Shown piece after piece: positions 36,874-45,087 of a stretch of DNA of 64,000 nt. The notes beneath the pieces are model-generated. The model was not told the DNA's origin. It saw only the letters and a list, made by a program, of their open reading frames with translations, and did no database searches. The translations under genes were made by a program, and so were the position numbers. Each line of letters starts with the position of its first letter. Within the stretch, counting starts at the first letter, position 1. The DNA is from Aeromicrobium yanjiei (GTDB taxonomy: Bacteria > Actinomycetota > Actinomycetes > Propionibacteriales > Nocardioidaceae): NCBI RefSeq assembly GCF_009649075.1, contig NZ_CP045737.1:2976001-3040000 (forward strand), given 5' to 3'.

Positions 36874-37377
36874 ATGGCACGCACCGACGACATCCCCCAG
36901 GCGTACGACGAGCGGTCGGTCCTGCTGCAGGTGCTGCACTACGCGCAGGACACCGCGGTCATGAAGGTCAGTGGCTTGAGCGAGGAGCTGGGCCACCGGG
37001 CGCCGCTCGCGGGGTCACCGCTGATGAGCCCCGTCAACCTGCTCAACCACCTGCGCTGGGTCGAGCGATCGTGGATCAACGCCGATCTGTTCGGCGGGGA
37101 GGACGACGCGCCGTGGAGCGAGGAGGACCCGGATGCGGAGTTCCGCCAGGGCGAGAGCCTCACCGTCGCCGAGGTGATCGACCTGTACGAGCAGGAGGCC
37201 GCCCGCACCCGCGCAGTCTTCGCCGAGGTCGACCTCGACATGGTGCGCCGCGGCGGACGCATCGAGCATCCGGTGACCGCGCGGTGGATCCTGCAGCACC
37301 TCATCGAGGAGACCGCCCGCCACAACGGCCACCTCGACATCCTGCGCGAGCTCGCCGACGGCTCGACCGGCGACTGA
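36874..37377 (+). CDS. DinB-family protein (DUF664 type)
   Basis: A 167-residue four-helix-bundle protein of the DinB/mycothiol-dependent superfamily. LLNHLRWVERSWI supplies the first metal-site histidine and WILQHLIEETARHNGHLDILRE the second and third. Many actinobacterial members are mycothiol-dependent transferases or detoxification enzymes; the substrate is unknown. Divergent from tsaD across 19 bases. Its stop codon directly abuts that of the convergent DUF427 gene. Confidence 0.87.
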   Translation: MARTDDIPQAYDERSVLLQVLHYAQDTAVMKVSGLSEELGHRAPLAGSPLMSPVNLLNHLRWVERSWINADLFGGEDDAPWSEEDPDAEFRQGESLTVAEVIDLYEQEAARTRAVFAEVDLDMVRRGGRIEHPVTARWILQHLIEETARHNGHLDILRELADGSTGD

Positions 37378-37683
37378 CTACTCCTCGATGCTGACCTGTG
37401 ACCGGTCGAACGCGACGTAGCCGCTGAAGTCGCTGCCCACGCGGTCGAATGCGGTCGGGATCGGGTCGGGGTAGGACCAGCCGCCGTCACGCGCGACGTC
37501 GTCGCCCGATCCGACGTTCCAGTACTGCGCATCGCCCTTCCACGGGCAGTGGTAGGCCGTGGGACTCTTCTCGAACGCACCGTCGGCCAGGCTCGACGGC
37601 GGGAAGTACCAGTTGCCCTCGATCTTCACGAGGTCCTCGGTGGGCGCCTCGGCGACGACCGTGGACCCGACGACTGCCTTCAT
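37378..37683 (-). CDS. DUF427 domain protein
   Basis: A 101-residue single-domain protein. The DUF427 hallmarks KIEGNWYFPPSSL, SPTAYHCPWKGDAQYWNV and DGGWSYPDP are present. A strong ribosome binding site (GGAGG) precedes the ATG at 37683. The fold is a small beta-tent-like domain of unknown activity, common in actinobacteria and proteobacteria. It lies downstream of the acyltransferase gene on the same strand, with a 59-base gap. Confidence 0.9.
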   Translation of the reverse strand: MKAVVGSTVVAEAPTEDLVKIEGNWYFPPSSLADGAFEKSPTAYHCPWKGDAQYWNVGSGDDVARDGGWSYPDPIPTAFDRVGSDFSGYVAFDRSQVSIEE

Positions 37684-37742
37684 GTGTGCCTCCTGGGTCT
37701 GTGCCTCCCAGTCTGCACCCGCGGGTCGAGCCCCGCGAGGTC

Positions 37743-38498
37743 TCAGCGGCCGGCAGAACGCCGGGCAGCGCGGGCGGCGTACTCCTGCTCGTCGAGCCGT
37801 GCCGCCTCCTCGAGCGTCGGGGCGGTGCCGCCGTGGCGAGCCGGGGCCCACCACTGGCCGACGGGGCTGAGGGGGTACTCGAGGATCGCTCGGTCCAGCA
37901 GGTCGCTCATCGCCGCGCGCAGTCGTGCGGTCTCGGCCACGGGGTCCTCCCCCGTCACCTCCAGCGGCGCACCGACGTGCAGGCCGATCGTCTTGCCCCG
38001 GCCCGTCAGGTCCGACGGGTGATCCTTGGTCTTCAGCAGCTGTGTGCCCCACGTGACCATCGGGATCAGCGGGACGCCTGCCTCGGCGGCCATGCGCACG
38101 GCTCCGGTCTTGAGCTCCTTGATCTCGAACGCGCGGCTGATCGTGGCCTCGGGGAAGATGCCGACGATCTCACCCTCACGGGCGTAGCGAACCGCGTCGT
38201 CGTACGACTGCTGGCCGTTGTCGCGGTCGACGCTGATGTGGTGGTACGAGCGCATGACGGGCCCGGAGACCTTGTGGTCGAACGCGTCCTTCTTGGCCAT
38301 GAACCGCACCAGGCGACCGCTCGGCTGGGCCGCGAGCCCGTCGAAGATGAAGTCGACGTAGCTGATGTGGTTGGCCGCCAGGATCGCGCCGCCGGTGCGG
38401 GGGATGTGCTCGGTTCCGGTCATCTGGAACTTCATCCCGAGGACCTTGAACAGCGTCTTGGCGGTCAGGATCGTGGCCGGATACGTGAAGTCGCGCAT
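37743..38498 (-). CDS. 1-acyl-sn-glycerol-3-phosphate acyltransferase (PlsC-like)
   Basis: A 251-residue membrane-associated acyltransferase of phospholipid synthesis or remodelling. The catalytic HX4D motif is NHISYVD (His44, Asp49), FMAKKDAF is the second conserved block, and GIFPEATISRA corresponds to the substrate-binding FPEGT motif. The C-terminal tail is charged. ATG 38498 is used because longer versions have no acyltransferase homology upstream and cross a hairpin. Several plsC paralogues are usual in actinobacteria, so the exact acceptor is uncertain. Confidence 0.88.
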   Translation of the reverse strand: MRDFTYPATILTAKTLFKVLGMKFQMTGTEHIPRTGGAILAANHISYVDFIFDGLAAQPSGRLVRFMAKKDAFDHKVSGPVMRSYHHISVDRDNGQQSYDDAVRYAREGEIVGIFPEATISRAFEIKELKTGAVRMAAEAGVPLIPMVTWGTQLLKTKDHPSDLTGRGKTIGLHVGAPLEVTGEDPVAETARLRAAMSDLLDRAILEYPLSPVGQWWAPARHGGTAPTLEEAARLDEQEYAARAARRSAGR

Positions 38499-38515
38499 GG
38501 CGCCAGAGTAGTGCA

Positions 38516-38552
38516 CACGCGTGCACTCGGCGGGTGGCCGAGTGCACGCGTG
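38516..38552. terminator. 15-base-pair hairpin between DUF5709 and plsC-like genes
   Basis: CACGCGTGCACTCGG (38516-38530) pairs perfectly with 38538-38552 around the loop CGGGTGG. It lies 16 bases beyond the DUF5709 stop codon on the minus strand and 18 bases before the acyltransferase start. Each arm contains GTGCAC/CGCGTGCA palindromic cores. Terminator is the simplest reading; an operator is possible. No T run follows. Confidence 0.6.
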
Positions 38553-38568
38553 CAGTAGTTGGTGGCGG

Positions 38569-38964
38569 TCAGTCCTCGATGACGTGGACCGCGGCCTCCT
38601 CGGCGCTCGATGCGGCGCCGTCGATCCCGACGTCCTCGCCGATGAGGTCCTTCTCGGTGTCCTCGCCGATGCCGCCGTCGGGGTCGACGAGACGGCCGGC
38701 GCGCTCCGCCCCGACCTCACCGTCGTCGAGGACCTCCTCGTCCGCGACGGCGTACGGATCGGGCTCGGGCTCCTCCTGGCGGAGTCGCTCGTCCAAGGTC
38801 TCACCTTCCAGCTGCTCCTCGGCGGTCGTGCCGAATCCCTCGCCCCGGTAGCTCTCCGGCGGCGAGTACCCCGAGTCCAGGACCTCGTCGGGATCCGCGA
38901 ACACGGCGTCCTGATCGAGGATCTCCGTGGGCTCGTTCGTGCGCTCGTTGGGTGTCTCAGTCAT
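38569..38964 (-). CDS. Acidic DUF5709-like protein
   Basis: A 131-residue, strongly acidic, low-hydrophobicity protein with no membrane helix. The pattern DSGYSPPESYRGEGFGTTAEEQLEGETLDERLRQEEP is the hallmark of the DUF5709 family of actinobacteria; more acidic repeats follow (DPDGGIGEDTEKDLIGEDVG). Probably largely disordered. Function unknown. ATG 38964 is taken because an earlier in-frame start adds only a short unrelated peptide. Confidence 0.82.
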   Translation of the reverse strand: MTETPNERTNEPTEILDQDAVFADPDEVLDSGYSPPESYRGEGFGTTAEEQLEGETLDERLRQEEPEPDPYAVADEEVLDDGEVGAERAGRLVDPDGGIGEDTEKDLIGEDVGIDGAASSAEEAAVHVIED

Positions 38965-39028
38965 GCTTCCAGCGTCGCACGCCGACGCCGACACGCAAGA
39001 GGAGCGGGCGCCTCGACCAGCAAAAAAA

Positions 39029-39104
39029 CCCAGCCCAGATTTGCGGGCTCCTGCACCGTTCCGCGCTACGGATTCGGTGCAGGAGTCCGCAAATCTGGGT
39101 TGGG
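39029..39104 (-). terminator. Very long intrinsic terminator after the glmS-rimI operon
   Basis: Arms 39029-39058 and 39075-39104 form a 30-base-pair stem with only two G.U wobbles and a 16-base loop. On the minus strand the stem is followed directly by TTTTTTT (complement of 39022-39028). It lies 27 bases beyond the rimI stop codon. A T run and so long a stem are rare in this G+C-rich setting, so the element may also be a small mobile repeat serving as terminator. Confidence 0.85.
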
Positions 39105-39130
39105 GGTGACCGGATCCTGCGGTGCGGCTC

Positions 39131-39565
39131 TCACCGCCACTCCGCGATCGTGAGCTCCATCACGAGGGCGTCGACACCGCCTGCGTAGTAGCCGCGCCGG
39201 GTGCTGATCGTGTCGAACCCGAACGACTCGTAGAGGCCGATCGCGGGCGCGTTGTCGGCCGCGACCTCGAGCAGCAGGCGCCCCGCGCCGAGATCGCGGG
39301 CGCGGTCGACGAGCTCCTCGAGCACGTCCCGCGCAATCCCCCGGCCCCGCGCACCCGGCAGCACCGCGATGCGGTCCAGGTCGGCGGTCTCCCCCGCCAG
39401 CGACACGGCTCCGTACGCCGTCAGGTCGTCGTCCACCAGCACGACGTGCCGGTCGCTGACGACCTCCTCGCGCACCAGGGCCTCGCTCCACGCGGAGCCG
39501 CCGAAGCAGGCCTGCTCGATCGCGGCGATCGCGGCGACGTCGGCCTCCGTGGCCTCGCGGGTCAT
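39131..39565 (-). CDS. rimI: Ribosomal-protein-alanine N-acetyltransferase RimI
   Basis: A 144-residue GNAT enzyme that acetylates the N-terminal alanine of ribosomal protein S18 in E. coli. Features: EQACFGGSAWSEALV at the start, VLPGARGRGIARDVLEELV as the acetyl-CoA loop, and AADNAPAIGLYESFGF in the last beta strand. It overlaps tsaB by 4 bases. The tsaB-rimI-tsaD association is conserved in actinobacteria and supports the name. Last gene of the operon before the long terminator. Confidence 0.92.
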   Translation of the reverse strand: MTREATEADVAAIAAIEQACFGGSAWSEALVREEVVSDRHVVLVDDDLTAYGAVSLAGETADLDRIAVLPGARGRGIARDVLEELVDRARDLGAGRLLLEVAADNAPAIGLYESFGFDTISTRRGYYAGGVDALVMELTIAEWR

Positions 39566-40197
39566 GCCCGCTTGGACGAGGCCTGCGGCACCGCGTCGGG
39601 CCGGCGCAGGTAGAGCGGCTCGAGTGGCACCTGCACCGCACGCCCGGAGGCCACGAGGTTCGCGAGCACCGCCGCCCGCGGGTCGCCGGCCTCGCCCGAC
39701 GCGCGCAGGACGCCGTCGTAGAGGTGGGCACCGCGCCCGTACGCAGGCAGGTCGGGGTGCTGGGCCGCCAGGTCCGCGGGCTTCAGCACGTGGGGTCCGT
39801 CCAGGCGCACGTGATCGGCCCCGTAGCGGGCCCAGTAGACCTCCTTGCGGCGGGCGTCGGTCGCGACCAGGAACTCACCCTCAACCTGGACGTCGGCGGC
39901 GACGACGTCGAGCGAGCACACGCCGTGGGTCGTCAGGCCGAGGGTCGAGCCGAGGGTCAGCGCGGTGACGACGCCGACGCGCAGCCCTGTGAAAGGGCCC
40001 GGGCCCACGCCGACCGCGACGTCGGTCAGGTCGGCCATCGTGGCACCCGCCCGGGACATCGCCTCACGGATCGCGGGGGCGAGGAGCTCCCCGTGCGCCA
40101 TCGCCCCCTCGCCGTACGCCTCGGCGATCACCCGGGTGCCGTCGTGGACGGCAACGGTGATCGCAGGAGTGGCGGTGTCGAACGCGAGGAGGAGCAC
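39562..40197 (-). CDS. tsaB: tRNA t6A synthesis protein TsaB
   Basis: A 211-residue ASKHA-like scaffold that pairs with TsaD in threonylcarbamoylation of tRNA A37. Start LLLAFDTATPAITVAVHDG; ADLTDVAVGVGPGPFTGLRVGVVTAL is the conserved dimer-interface region. The C-terminal half is degenerate, as usual in TsaB. Lies between tsaE and rimI (9-base gap and 4-base overlap). Confidence 0.94.
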   Translation of the reverse strand: MLLLAFDTATPAITVAVHDGTRVIAEAYGEGAMAHGELLAPAIREAMSRAGATMADLTDVAVGVGPGPFTGLRVGVVTALTLGSTLGLTTHGVCSLDVVAADVQVEGEFLVATDARRKEVYWARYGADHVRLDGPHVLKPADLAAQHPDLPAYGRGAHLYDGVLRASGEAGDPRAAVLANLVASGRAVQVPLEPLYLRRPDAVPQASSKRA

Positions 40198-40206
40198 GGC
40201 GCTAGC

Positions 40207-41187
40207 CTACGAGCCGAGCAGCGTGGAGCGGAGCGGGACACCGACCCAGCGGGGGCCGTGCGGCTTGATCGTGACGACGCGCGGGTCGACCTCGTCGGGG
40301 ACGTCGCCGTCGTGCGGCGTGCCGAGCGGGTCGATCGGGCGCGGGCCACGGACCTCGATCTTGACGTGCAGCCAGCTGTCGGCGAGCTGTTCGGCCATGC
40401 CGTCGCCCCACTCCACGACGGTCACCGCCGACTCGGTCGTCGAGTCCAGGTCGAGGTCGTCGATCTCGCTGAGATCGCCCAGCCGGTAGGCGTCGACGTG
40501 CACGAGCGGGGGTCCGTCGACCAGCGAGGGGTGGGTGCGGGCGAGGACGAACGTGGGCGACGTGATCGGGCCGCGGACGCCGAGGGCCTCCCCGAGGCCC
40601 TGGGTGAACGTCGTCTTGCCGGCCCCGAGATCGCCCGACAGCACCAGGAGGTCGCCGGCGCGCAGCAGCGGCGCGAGCCGCGCTGCGAGGGCCTGCATCT
40701 CCTCGGCCGTCGGCACTTCACGCGCAAGCCACAACGTCTTGCCGAACTCGATGAACGGCTCGTCCCGGCCCACGGGCTCGTAGCGGCGCCGCGACCAGAA
40801 CTGCACGGTGTCCGGCAGCTCCTCACGGACGTCGAGCCAGATGCCGTCCTTGCCGCGCTCCTCCGCGGTGTCCTCCGCGACGCCCACCATCGCCGAGGCG
40901 ACGCCCCGGGCCTGGATGTCGGGATCGACGCACACGCGGCGAAGGCCCAGCTGGCCCGGCCGCGACTCGTCGAACAGCATCGCGCCCATCGGCAGGCCCC
41001 GGCGCTCGACGAGCAGGCCGCCCGCGGTCGCGAGGGTGTGAGCGACCGACTCGACGGTCTCGTCCAGGGCGGTGCTCGGCGGGTCCAGCACGGGACGGGC
41101 GCCGAACGAGCGGTGGATGATGTCGACGATCACCTCCGCGTGCTCGGGCCCCGCGTCGATGACGTTGAGAGCGTTGCTGCCGGTCAT
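40207..41187 (-). CDS. tsaE: Fusion of GNAT acetyltransferase and t6A ATPase TsaE
   Basis: A 326-residue two-domain protein. Residues about 1-150 form a GNAT domain (LRRVCVDPDIQARGVASAM is the acetyl-CoA loop). Residues about 155-290 are TsaE: Walker A SGDLGAGKTT with Lys191, then TSPTFVLAR and VHVDAYRL, and VVEWGD at the Walker B-like position. A C-terminal extension ends GVPLRSTLLGS. TsaE hydrolyses ATP to reset the TsaB-TsaD complex. Ordinary TsaE has about 150 residues and no GNAT part. The frame is continuous through the joint, so this is a true fusion. ATG 41187 overlaps the hydrolase stop by 4 bases. Confidence 0.92.
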   Translation of the reverse strand: MTGSNALNVIDAGPEHAEVIVDIIHRSFGARPVLDPPSTALDETVESVAHTLATAGGLLVERRGLPMGAMLFDESRPGQLGLRRVCVDPDIQARGVASAMVGVAEDTAEERGKDGIWLDVREELPDTVQFWSRRRYEPVGRDEPFIEFGKTLWLAREVPTAEEMQALAARLAPLLRAGDLLVLSGDLGAGKTTFTQGLGEALGVRGPITSPTFVLARTHPSLVDGPPLVHVDAYRLGDLSEIDDLDLDSTTESAVTVVEWGDGMAEQLADSWLHVKIEVRGPRPIDPLGTPHDGDVPDEVDPRVVTIKPHGPRWVGVPLRSTLLGS

Positions 41188-42164
41188 GACTCGATGTCCT
41201 CCAGGACGTCCTCGATCGCCCGGGTGACGGTCTCGTGAGCCTCGAACGGGGCCATGTGGCCGACGTCCTCCAGCACGATGAGCTTGGCGTCCGGTATCCG
41301 GTCGGCCAGCACGCGGGCGTGCTTGATGGGGGTCAGCAGGTCCGCGGTGCCGCCGATGACGGTGGTGCGGGCCCGGCCGAGATCGCCCAGACCTGCAGTC
41401 AGGTCCAGGCTGACGAAGTTGGGGTAGAAGTCCATGAGCACGCGGGTCGGCGCGCGCAGGATCATCTCGTTGACCATGTCGACGTGGCGCTCCGCGGCGC
41501 GCGGGCCGAGGGCCCACCGACGGATGACCGAATAGCTGTTGAAGCGGCGGCCCCAGTCCAGCACGGGGGTGCCGGCGCGCAGCAACGGCACGAGGTAGCG
41601 AAGAGCCGGGCTGCTGCGCATGAGCCGGCCCGAGCTGGTCGAGACGAGCACGACCCCCTCGACGCGGTCGCCGAACAGCTCCGGCCGCGTGCGGGCGAGC
41701 TCCATGATCGTCATGCCGCCCATCGAGTGGCCGACGAGCACGATCGGGCCCTCCGGGACGACCTGCTCCAGGACGGTCTCGAGATCGTCCGCGAGATCGG
41801 CCAGCGAGGAGTTGCCGGCAGACGATCGACCCGAGCGCCCGTGGGAGCGCATGTCGACGAACACCGAGCGCACGCGTCCGCGCAGCGCGAGGCGCTGGTA
41901 GTGCCACAGGTCGCTGTCCTCGACCCACCCGTGCAGGAACACGACCGTCGGGGTCGGGTGATCGGCCTCCTCCACCTCAACGTGCAGCGCGACCCCGTCG
42001 GGGGCCAGCAGCGACAGGGGCGTGCTGCGCACCGACCCGAACTCGACGTCCTCACCGCGTCGGCGGCGTCGCCCCGTGCGGTGGCGGCCGTTGAGCAGCG
42101 TGGCGACCGTCCCGGCGGCCACGAAGGCTCCTGCGGTCGTCGCGAGCTTCGCCGTTCTCCTCAT
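41184..42164 (-). CDS. Alpha/beta hydrolase
   Basis: 326 residues. A hydrophobic N-terminal segment (about 8-25) followed by an arginine run suggests membrane association. The fold motifs are VVFLHGWVEDSDLW (oxyanion hole), nucleophile Ser147 in VLVGHSMGGM, acid in VIGGTADLLTP and catalytic histidine in LEDVGHMAPFE. It overlaps both alr and tsaE by 4 bases, so it is firmly within the operon. Hydrolases in this slot between alr and tsaE occur in streptomycetes as well; substrate unknown. Confidence 0.9.
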   Translation of the reverse strand: MRRTAKLATTAGAFVAAGTVATLLNGRHRTGRRRRRGEDVEFGSVRSTPLSLLAPDGVALHVEVEEADHPTPTVVFLHGWVEDSDLWHYQRLALRGRVRSVFVDMRSHGRSGRSSAGNSSLADLADDLETVLEQVVPEGPIVLVGHSMGGMTIMELARTRPELFGDRVEGVVLVSTSSGRLMRSSPALRYLVPLLRAGTPVLDWGRRFNSYSVIRRWALGPRAAERHVDMVNEMILRAPTRVLMDFYPNFVSLDLTAGLGDLGRARTTVIGGTADLLTPIKHARVLADRIPDAKLIVLEDVGHMAPFEAHETVTRAIEDVLEDIES

Positions 42165-43279
42165 GCGCCACCCTCATAGGTCCGGACGATGCGGCCACCC
42201 AGCCGGGTGACCACCTCGTACGCAATGGTGCCCGATGCGGTTGCCCAGTCCTCTGCGGTGGGTTCGCCGTCGTGGCCGGGACCGAACAGGACGACCGCGT
42301 CGCCGCGCCGTGCGGACCGCTCGCCCAGGTCGACGACGAACTGGTCCATGCACACCCGACCGACGAGGGGCACCCGCGCGCCCGCGGCCAGCACCTCCGC
42401 ACGGTTGGACGCCGAGACCGCGATGCCCTCGCCGTATCCGAGGGGCACGAGGCCCACCGTGGTGTCGCGCTCCGCGGTCCAGGTCTGGCCGTACGAGACC
42501 TTGGCCCCGGCGGGGATGCGCTTGACCTGCGCCAGCCGGCCGCGCAGCGTGAGCACGGGCGTCAGCGGGGTCTCGTAGGTCATGCCCGGGTCGGGACGGA
42601 TGCCGTAGGCCGCGATGCCCACGCGCACCATGTCGAAGTGGGCCGACGGCCGGGTCAGCGTCGCGGGCGAGTTGCAGAGGTGGCGCAGCCCTGGCTCGAT
42701 CCCGGCGGCGGTCAGCTCGTCGACCGCAGCGACGAACACCGCCTCCTGTGCGTCGTTGGCGGGATGGGCGGGCTCGTCGGCGCACGCGAAGTGCGACCAG
42801 ATGCCGGTGACCTCGACGCGTCCGGCCGCCTGCGCCGCCGCGGCAGCCGCGACGAGCGCGGTCCACTCCCGGCCGAGCGCGCCGTTGCGCGACAGGCCCG
42901 TGTCGACCTTGAGCTGCACCCGGGGACGACGCGGCGCGGCGGCCAGGATCTCGGCCAGCTGATCGGTCGACGAGGCAGTGACCTCGACGTCCGCCTCGAC
43001 GGCGGCCGCGTAGTCGGCGCCGGGTGCGGCAAGCCAGCACAGGAGATCGCCCGTGTCGCCCGACTCCCGCAGGGCGAGCGCCTCGGCGAGCGTCGCGACA
43101 CCCAGCCAGTCGGTTCCCGCGGCACGAGCGGCGCGGGCCATCGGGACCATGCCGTGGCCGTACGCATCGGCCTTCACGACCGTCATCTGCGCCGACGAGG
43201 GCGCACACGCCGCAAGCGCCTCGAGATTGGCGCCGAAGGCGTCGAGGTCGATGACCGCCTCTGCCTGTGGTGCGGTCAT
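42161..43279 (-). CDS. alr: Alanine racemase
   Basis: PLP enzyme supplying D-alanine for peptidoglycan. A 372-residue, two-domain protein. The PLP lysine is Lys36 in TVVKADAYGHG and the second catalytic base is the tyrosine of KVSYGQTW near residue 253. LKVDTGLSRNG and VRVGIAAYGI are also typical. It starts 2 bases after the nnrDE-like stop codon and is coupled to the downstream hydrolase, within the glmS-to-rimI operon. Confidence 0.97.
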   Translation of the reverse strand: MTAPQAEAVIDLDAFGANLEALAACAPSSAQMTVVKADAYGHGMVPMARAARAAGTDWLGVATLAEALALRESGDTGDLLCWLAAPGADYAAAVEADVEVTASSTDQLAEILAAAPRRPRVQLKVDTGLSRNGALGREWTALVAAAAAAQAAGRVEVTGIWSHFACADEPAHPANDAQEAVFVAAVDELTAAGIEPGLRHLCNSPATLTRPSAHFDMVRVGIAAYGIRPDPGMTYETPLTPVLTLRGRLAQVKRIPAGAKVSYGQTWTAERDTTVGLVPLGYGEGIAVSASNRAEVLAAGARVPLVGRVCMDQFVVDLGERSARRGDAVVLFGPGHDGEPTAEDWATASGTIAYEVVTRLGGRIVRTYEGGA

Positions 43280-43281
43280 CG

Positions 43282-44724
43282 TCAGTGTCTCCAGTCGCGG
43301 ACGTCGTCGAGCAGGCCGTCGTGGAAGGCAGCGACCGTGCCCGGGAGCGCGGCGGCGACGGCGGACGCCGTGACGGGCCCTCCGGGGTTGGCCCGGACGC
43401 TCGCGGCACCGTGCAGGAACGCCGCGAGGGAGCCGGCGTCGTGCGGGTCCGCGCCGGCGGCCATGAGCGATCCGGCGAGGCCGGCGAGCACGTCGCCCGA
43501 TCCCGCGGTGCCGAGCCACGGCGAGCCCGTGAGGTTGACCCGGGTCGGGCGTCCGGGCGTCACGACGAGGGTGCGGGCACCCTTGAGCAGCACCGTGGCC
43601 CCCCACCGCTCGGCCGCGCGCGACGCATGGGCCAGCGGCTCGGCCTCCACGCTCGCGCGGTCGGTGTCGAGCATCTGGGCGAGCTCGCCCGCGTGGGGCG
43701 TGAGCAGGGCCGGGACGTCGAACGATCCGGGCAGGTGCTGCAGGCCCGAGGCGTCGACCAGCACCGGCACGTCGTCCTCGAGCGCCATCGACAGCTGGCC
43801 GGCCCCGTCGTCGCCACCGCCGGGGCCGACGACCCAGGCCTGCACACGTCCTCGGCCGACGACGACCTCGGGGGCACGGTCCACGATGCGCCTGCCGAGC
43901 TCGTCGCTGCCGACGAACCGCACCATGCCGGCCAGGCCCGCCTGCGCACCTGCGACGCAGAGGTGCGCCGCGCCCGCGTACTGCTCCGAGCCGGCCGCGA
44001 TGCCGACGACACCCCGCGCGTACTTGTGGCTCGTGGGGCTGCGGAGCCAGTCGAAGAGATCGTCCAGCAGCCAGGAGTCCGAGGGCTCGATGGCCTCGAC
44101 CGACGCGGCCGGCAGGAACGGGCCCAGGCCGATGTCCACGAGCTCGGCGATCGACGTGCCGTTCCAGCCGGCCGCTCCGCTCGCGGGCGCGACCAGCAGG
44201 GCGTTCTTGTAGGTCCCGAAGGTGATCGTCGCATCGGCCCGCACGTGGGCCCCGGGCACCGTCGCCCCGTCCACGTCGACGCCGGACGGCACGTCGACGG
44301 CGATCGTGTGGGGCCGGGCCCGGGCGATCCACTCGGCCCAGTCCGCCGCCCGTCCGGTGAGGCCGGGGCGCGCGCCGATCCCGAAGACCGCGTCGAGGCA
44401 GTGCCGCTGGTCGGTCGGCTCCTCGACCACCCGGGCGCCGGCGCCCAGCGCGGTCGCGAGACCGTCTGCGTGCACCGTGCCGGGGTCGAGCAGGCACAGG
44501 TCGACCCGGACCCCGCGATCCAGCAGGTGCGCCGCGGCGTAGAGCGCGTCGCCCCCGTTGTTGCCCGGGCCGATCAGCATCAGCACCACCTCGCCCGCCG
44601 CGACGTGACCGAGGGCGTCGGCGAGGCCCCGGGAGGCGCGGCGCATGAGCTCGCCGTCCGGCAGCGTGGCCGCGAGGGCGGCCTCCGCGGCGCGGACGTC
44701 CTCGACCCGGTGGGACCTCAGCAT
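43282..44724 (-). CDS. nnrDE: Bifunctional NAD(P)H-hydrate epimerase/dehydratase
   Basis: A 480-residue metabolite-repair enzyme. The N-terminal YjeF_N epimerase (about 1-205) has IGPGNNGGDALYAAAHLLDRG and IAVDVPSGVDVDG. The C-terminal ADP-dependent dehydratase of ribokinase fold (about 215-475) has KYARGVVGIAAGSEQYAGAA, LLTPHAGELAQML and the catalytic GTAGSGDVLAG. Together they rescue hydrated NADH and NADPH. It overlaps acpS by 7 bases and is followed at once by alr, the usual actinobacterial order. Confidence 0.93.
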   Translation of the reverse strand: MLRSHRVEDVRAAEAALAATLPDGELMRRASRGLADALGHVAAGEVVLMLIGPGNNGGDALYAAAHLLDRGVRVDLCLLDPGTVHADGLATALGAGARVVEEPTDQRHCLDAVFGIGARPGLTGRAADWAEWIARARPHTIAVDVPSGVDVDGATVPGAHVRADATITFGTYKNALLVAPASGAAGWNGTSIAELVDIGLGPFLPAASVEAIEPSDSWLLDDLFDWLRSPTSHKYARGVVGIAAGSEQYAGAAHLCVAGAQAGLAGMVRFVGSDELGRRIVDRAPEVVVGRGRVQAWVVGPGGGDDGAGQLSMALEDDVPVLVDASGLQHLPGSFDVPALLTPHAGELAQMLDTDRASVEAEPLAHASRAAERWGATVLLKGARTLVVTPGRPTRVNLTGSPWLGTAGSGDVLAGLAGSLMAAGADPHDAGSLAAFLHGAASVRANPGGPVTASAVAAALPGTVAAFHDGLLDDVRDWRH

Positions 44725-45071
44725 TCGGCCACCACGAACGCCGTCGCCACGGTGGTGTCGTGCGAGATCGACAGGTGCGTCGCCGTGACGCCCAGCTCGG
44801 CCGCCCGGTCGAGCGCGGCACCGTGCAGCTTCAGCTCGGGCGCACCCTGGGCGTCGCTGACCACCTCGATGTCCTGCCATGACATGCCCGCAGGGGCCCG
44901 AAGGGCCTTGACGAACGCCTCCTTGGCCGCGAAGCGGCCCGCCAACGACTCCAGCGGCAGATCGGCCTCCGCCGCCGTGAACAGCCGGTTGCGCAGCGTC
45001 GGCGTACGCTCCAGCGACGCCGCGAACCTGGGGATGTCGACGACGTCCACGCCGATTCCGAGGATGGTCAT
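44718..45071 (-). CDS. acpS: Holo-[acyl-carrier-protein] synthase
   Basis: A 117-residue phosphopantetheinyl transferase that activates acyl carrier protein for fatty acid synthesis. Mg2+/CoA residues are Asp9 in GIGVDVVDI and Glu51 in GRFAAKEAFVKAL; the C-terminal HLSISHDTTVATAFVV motif is intact. ATG 45071 is used since it gives the family length. It lies between glmS and nnrDE, as in other actinobacteria. Confidence 0.95.
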   Translation of the reverse strand: MTILGIGVDVVDIPRFAASLERTPTLRNRLFTAAEADLPLESLAGRFAAKEAFVKALRAPAGMSWQDIEVVSDAQGAPELKLHGAALDRAAELGVTATHLSISHDTTVATAFVVAEC

Positions 45072-45087
45072 GCGGTGGTCCCGAGGA

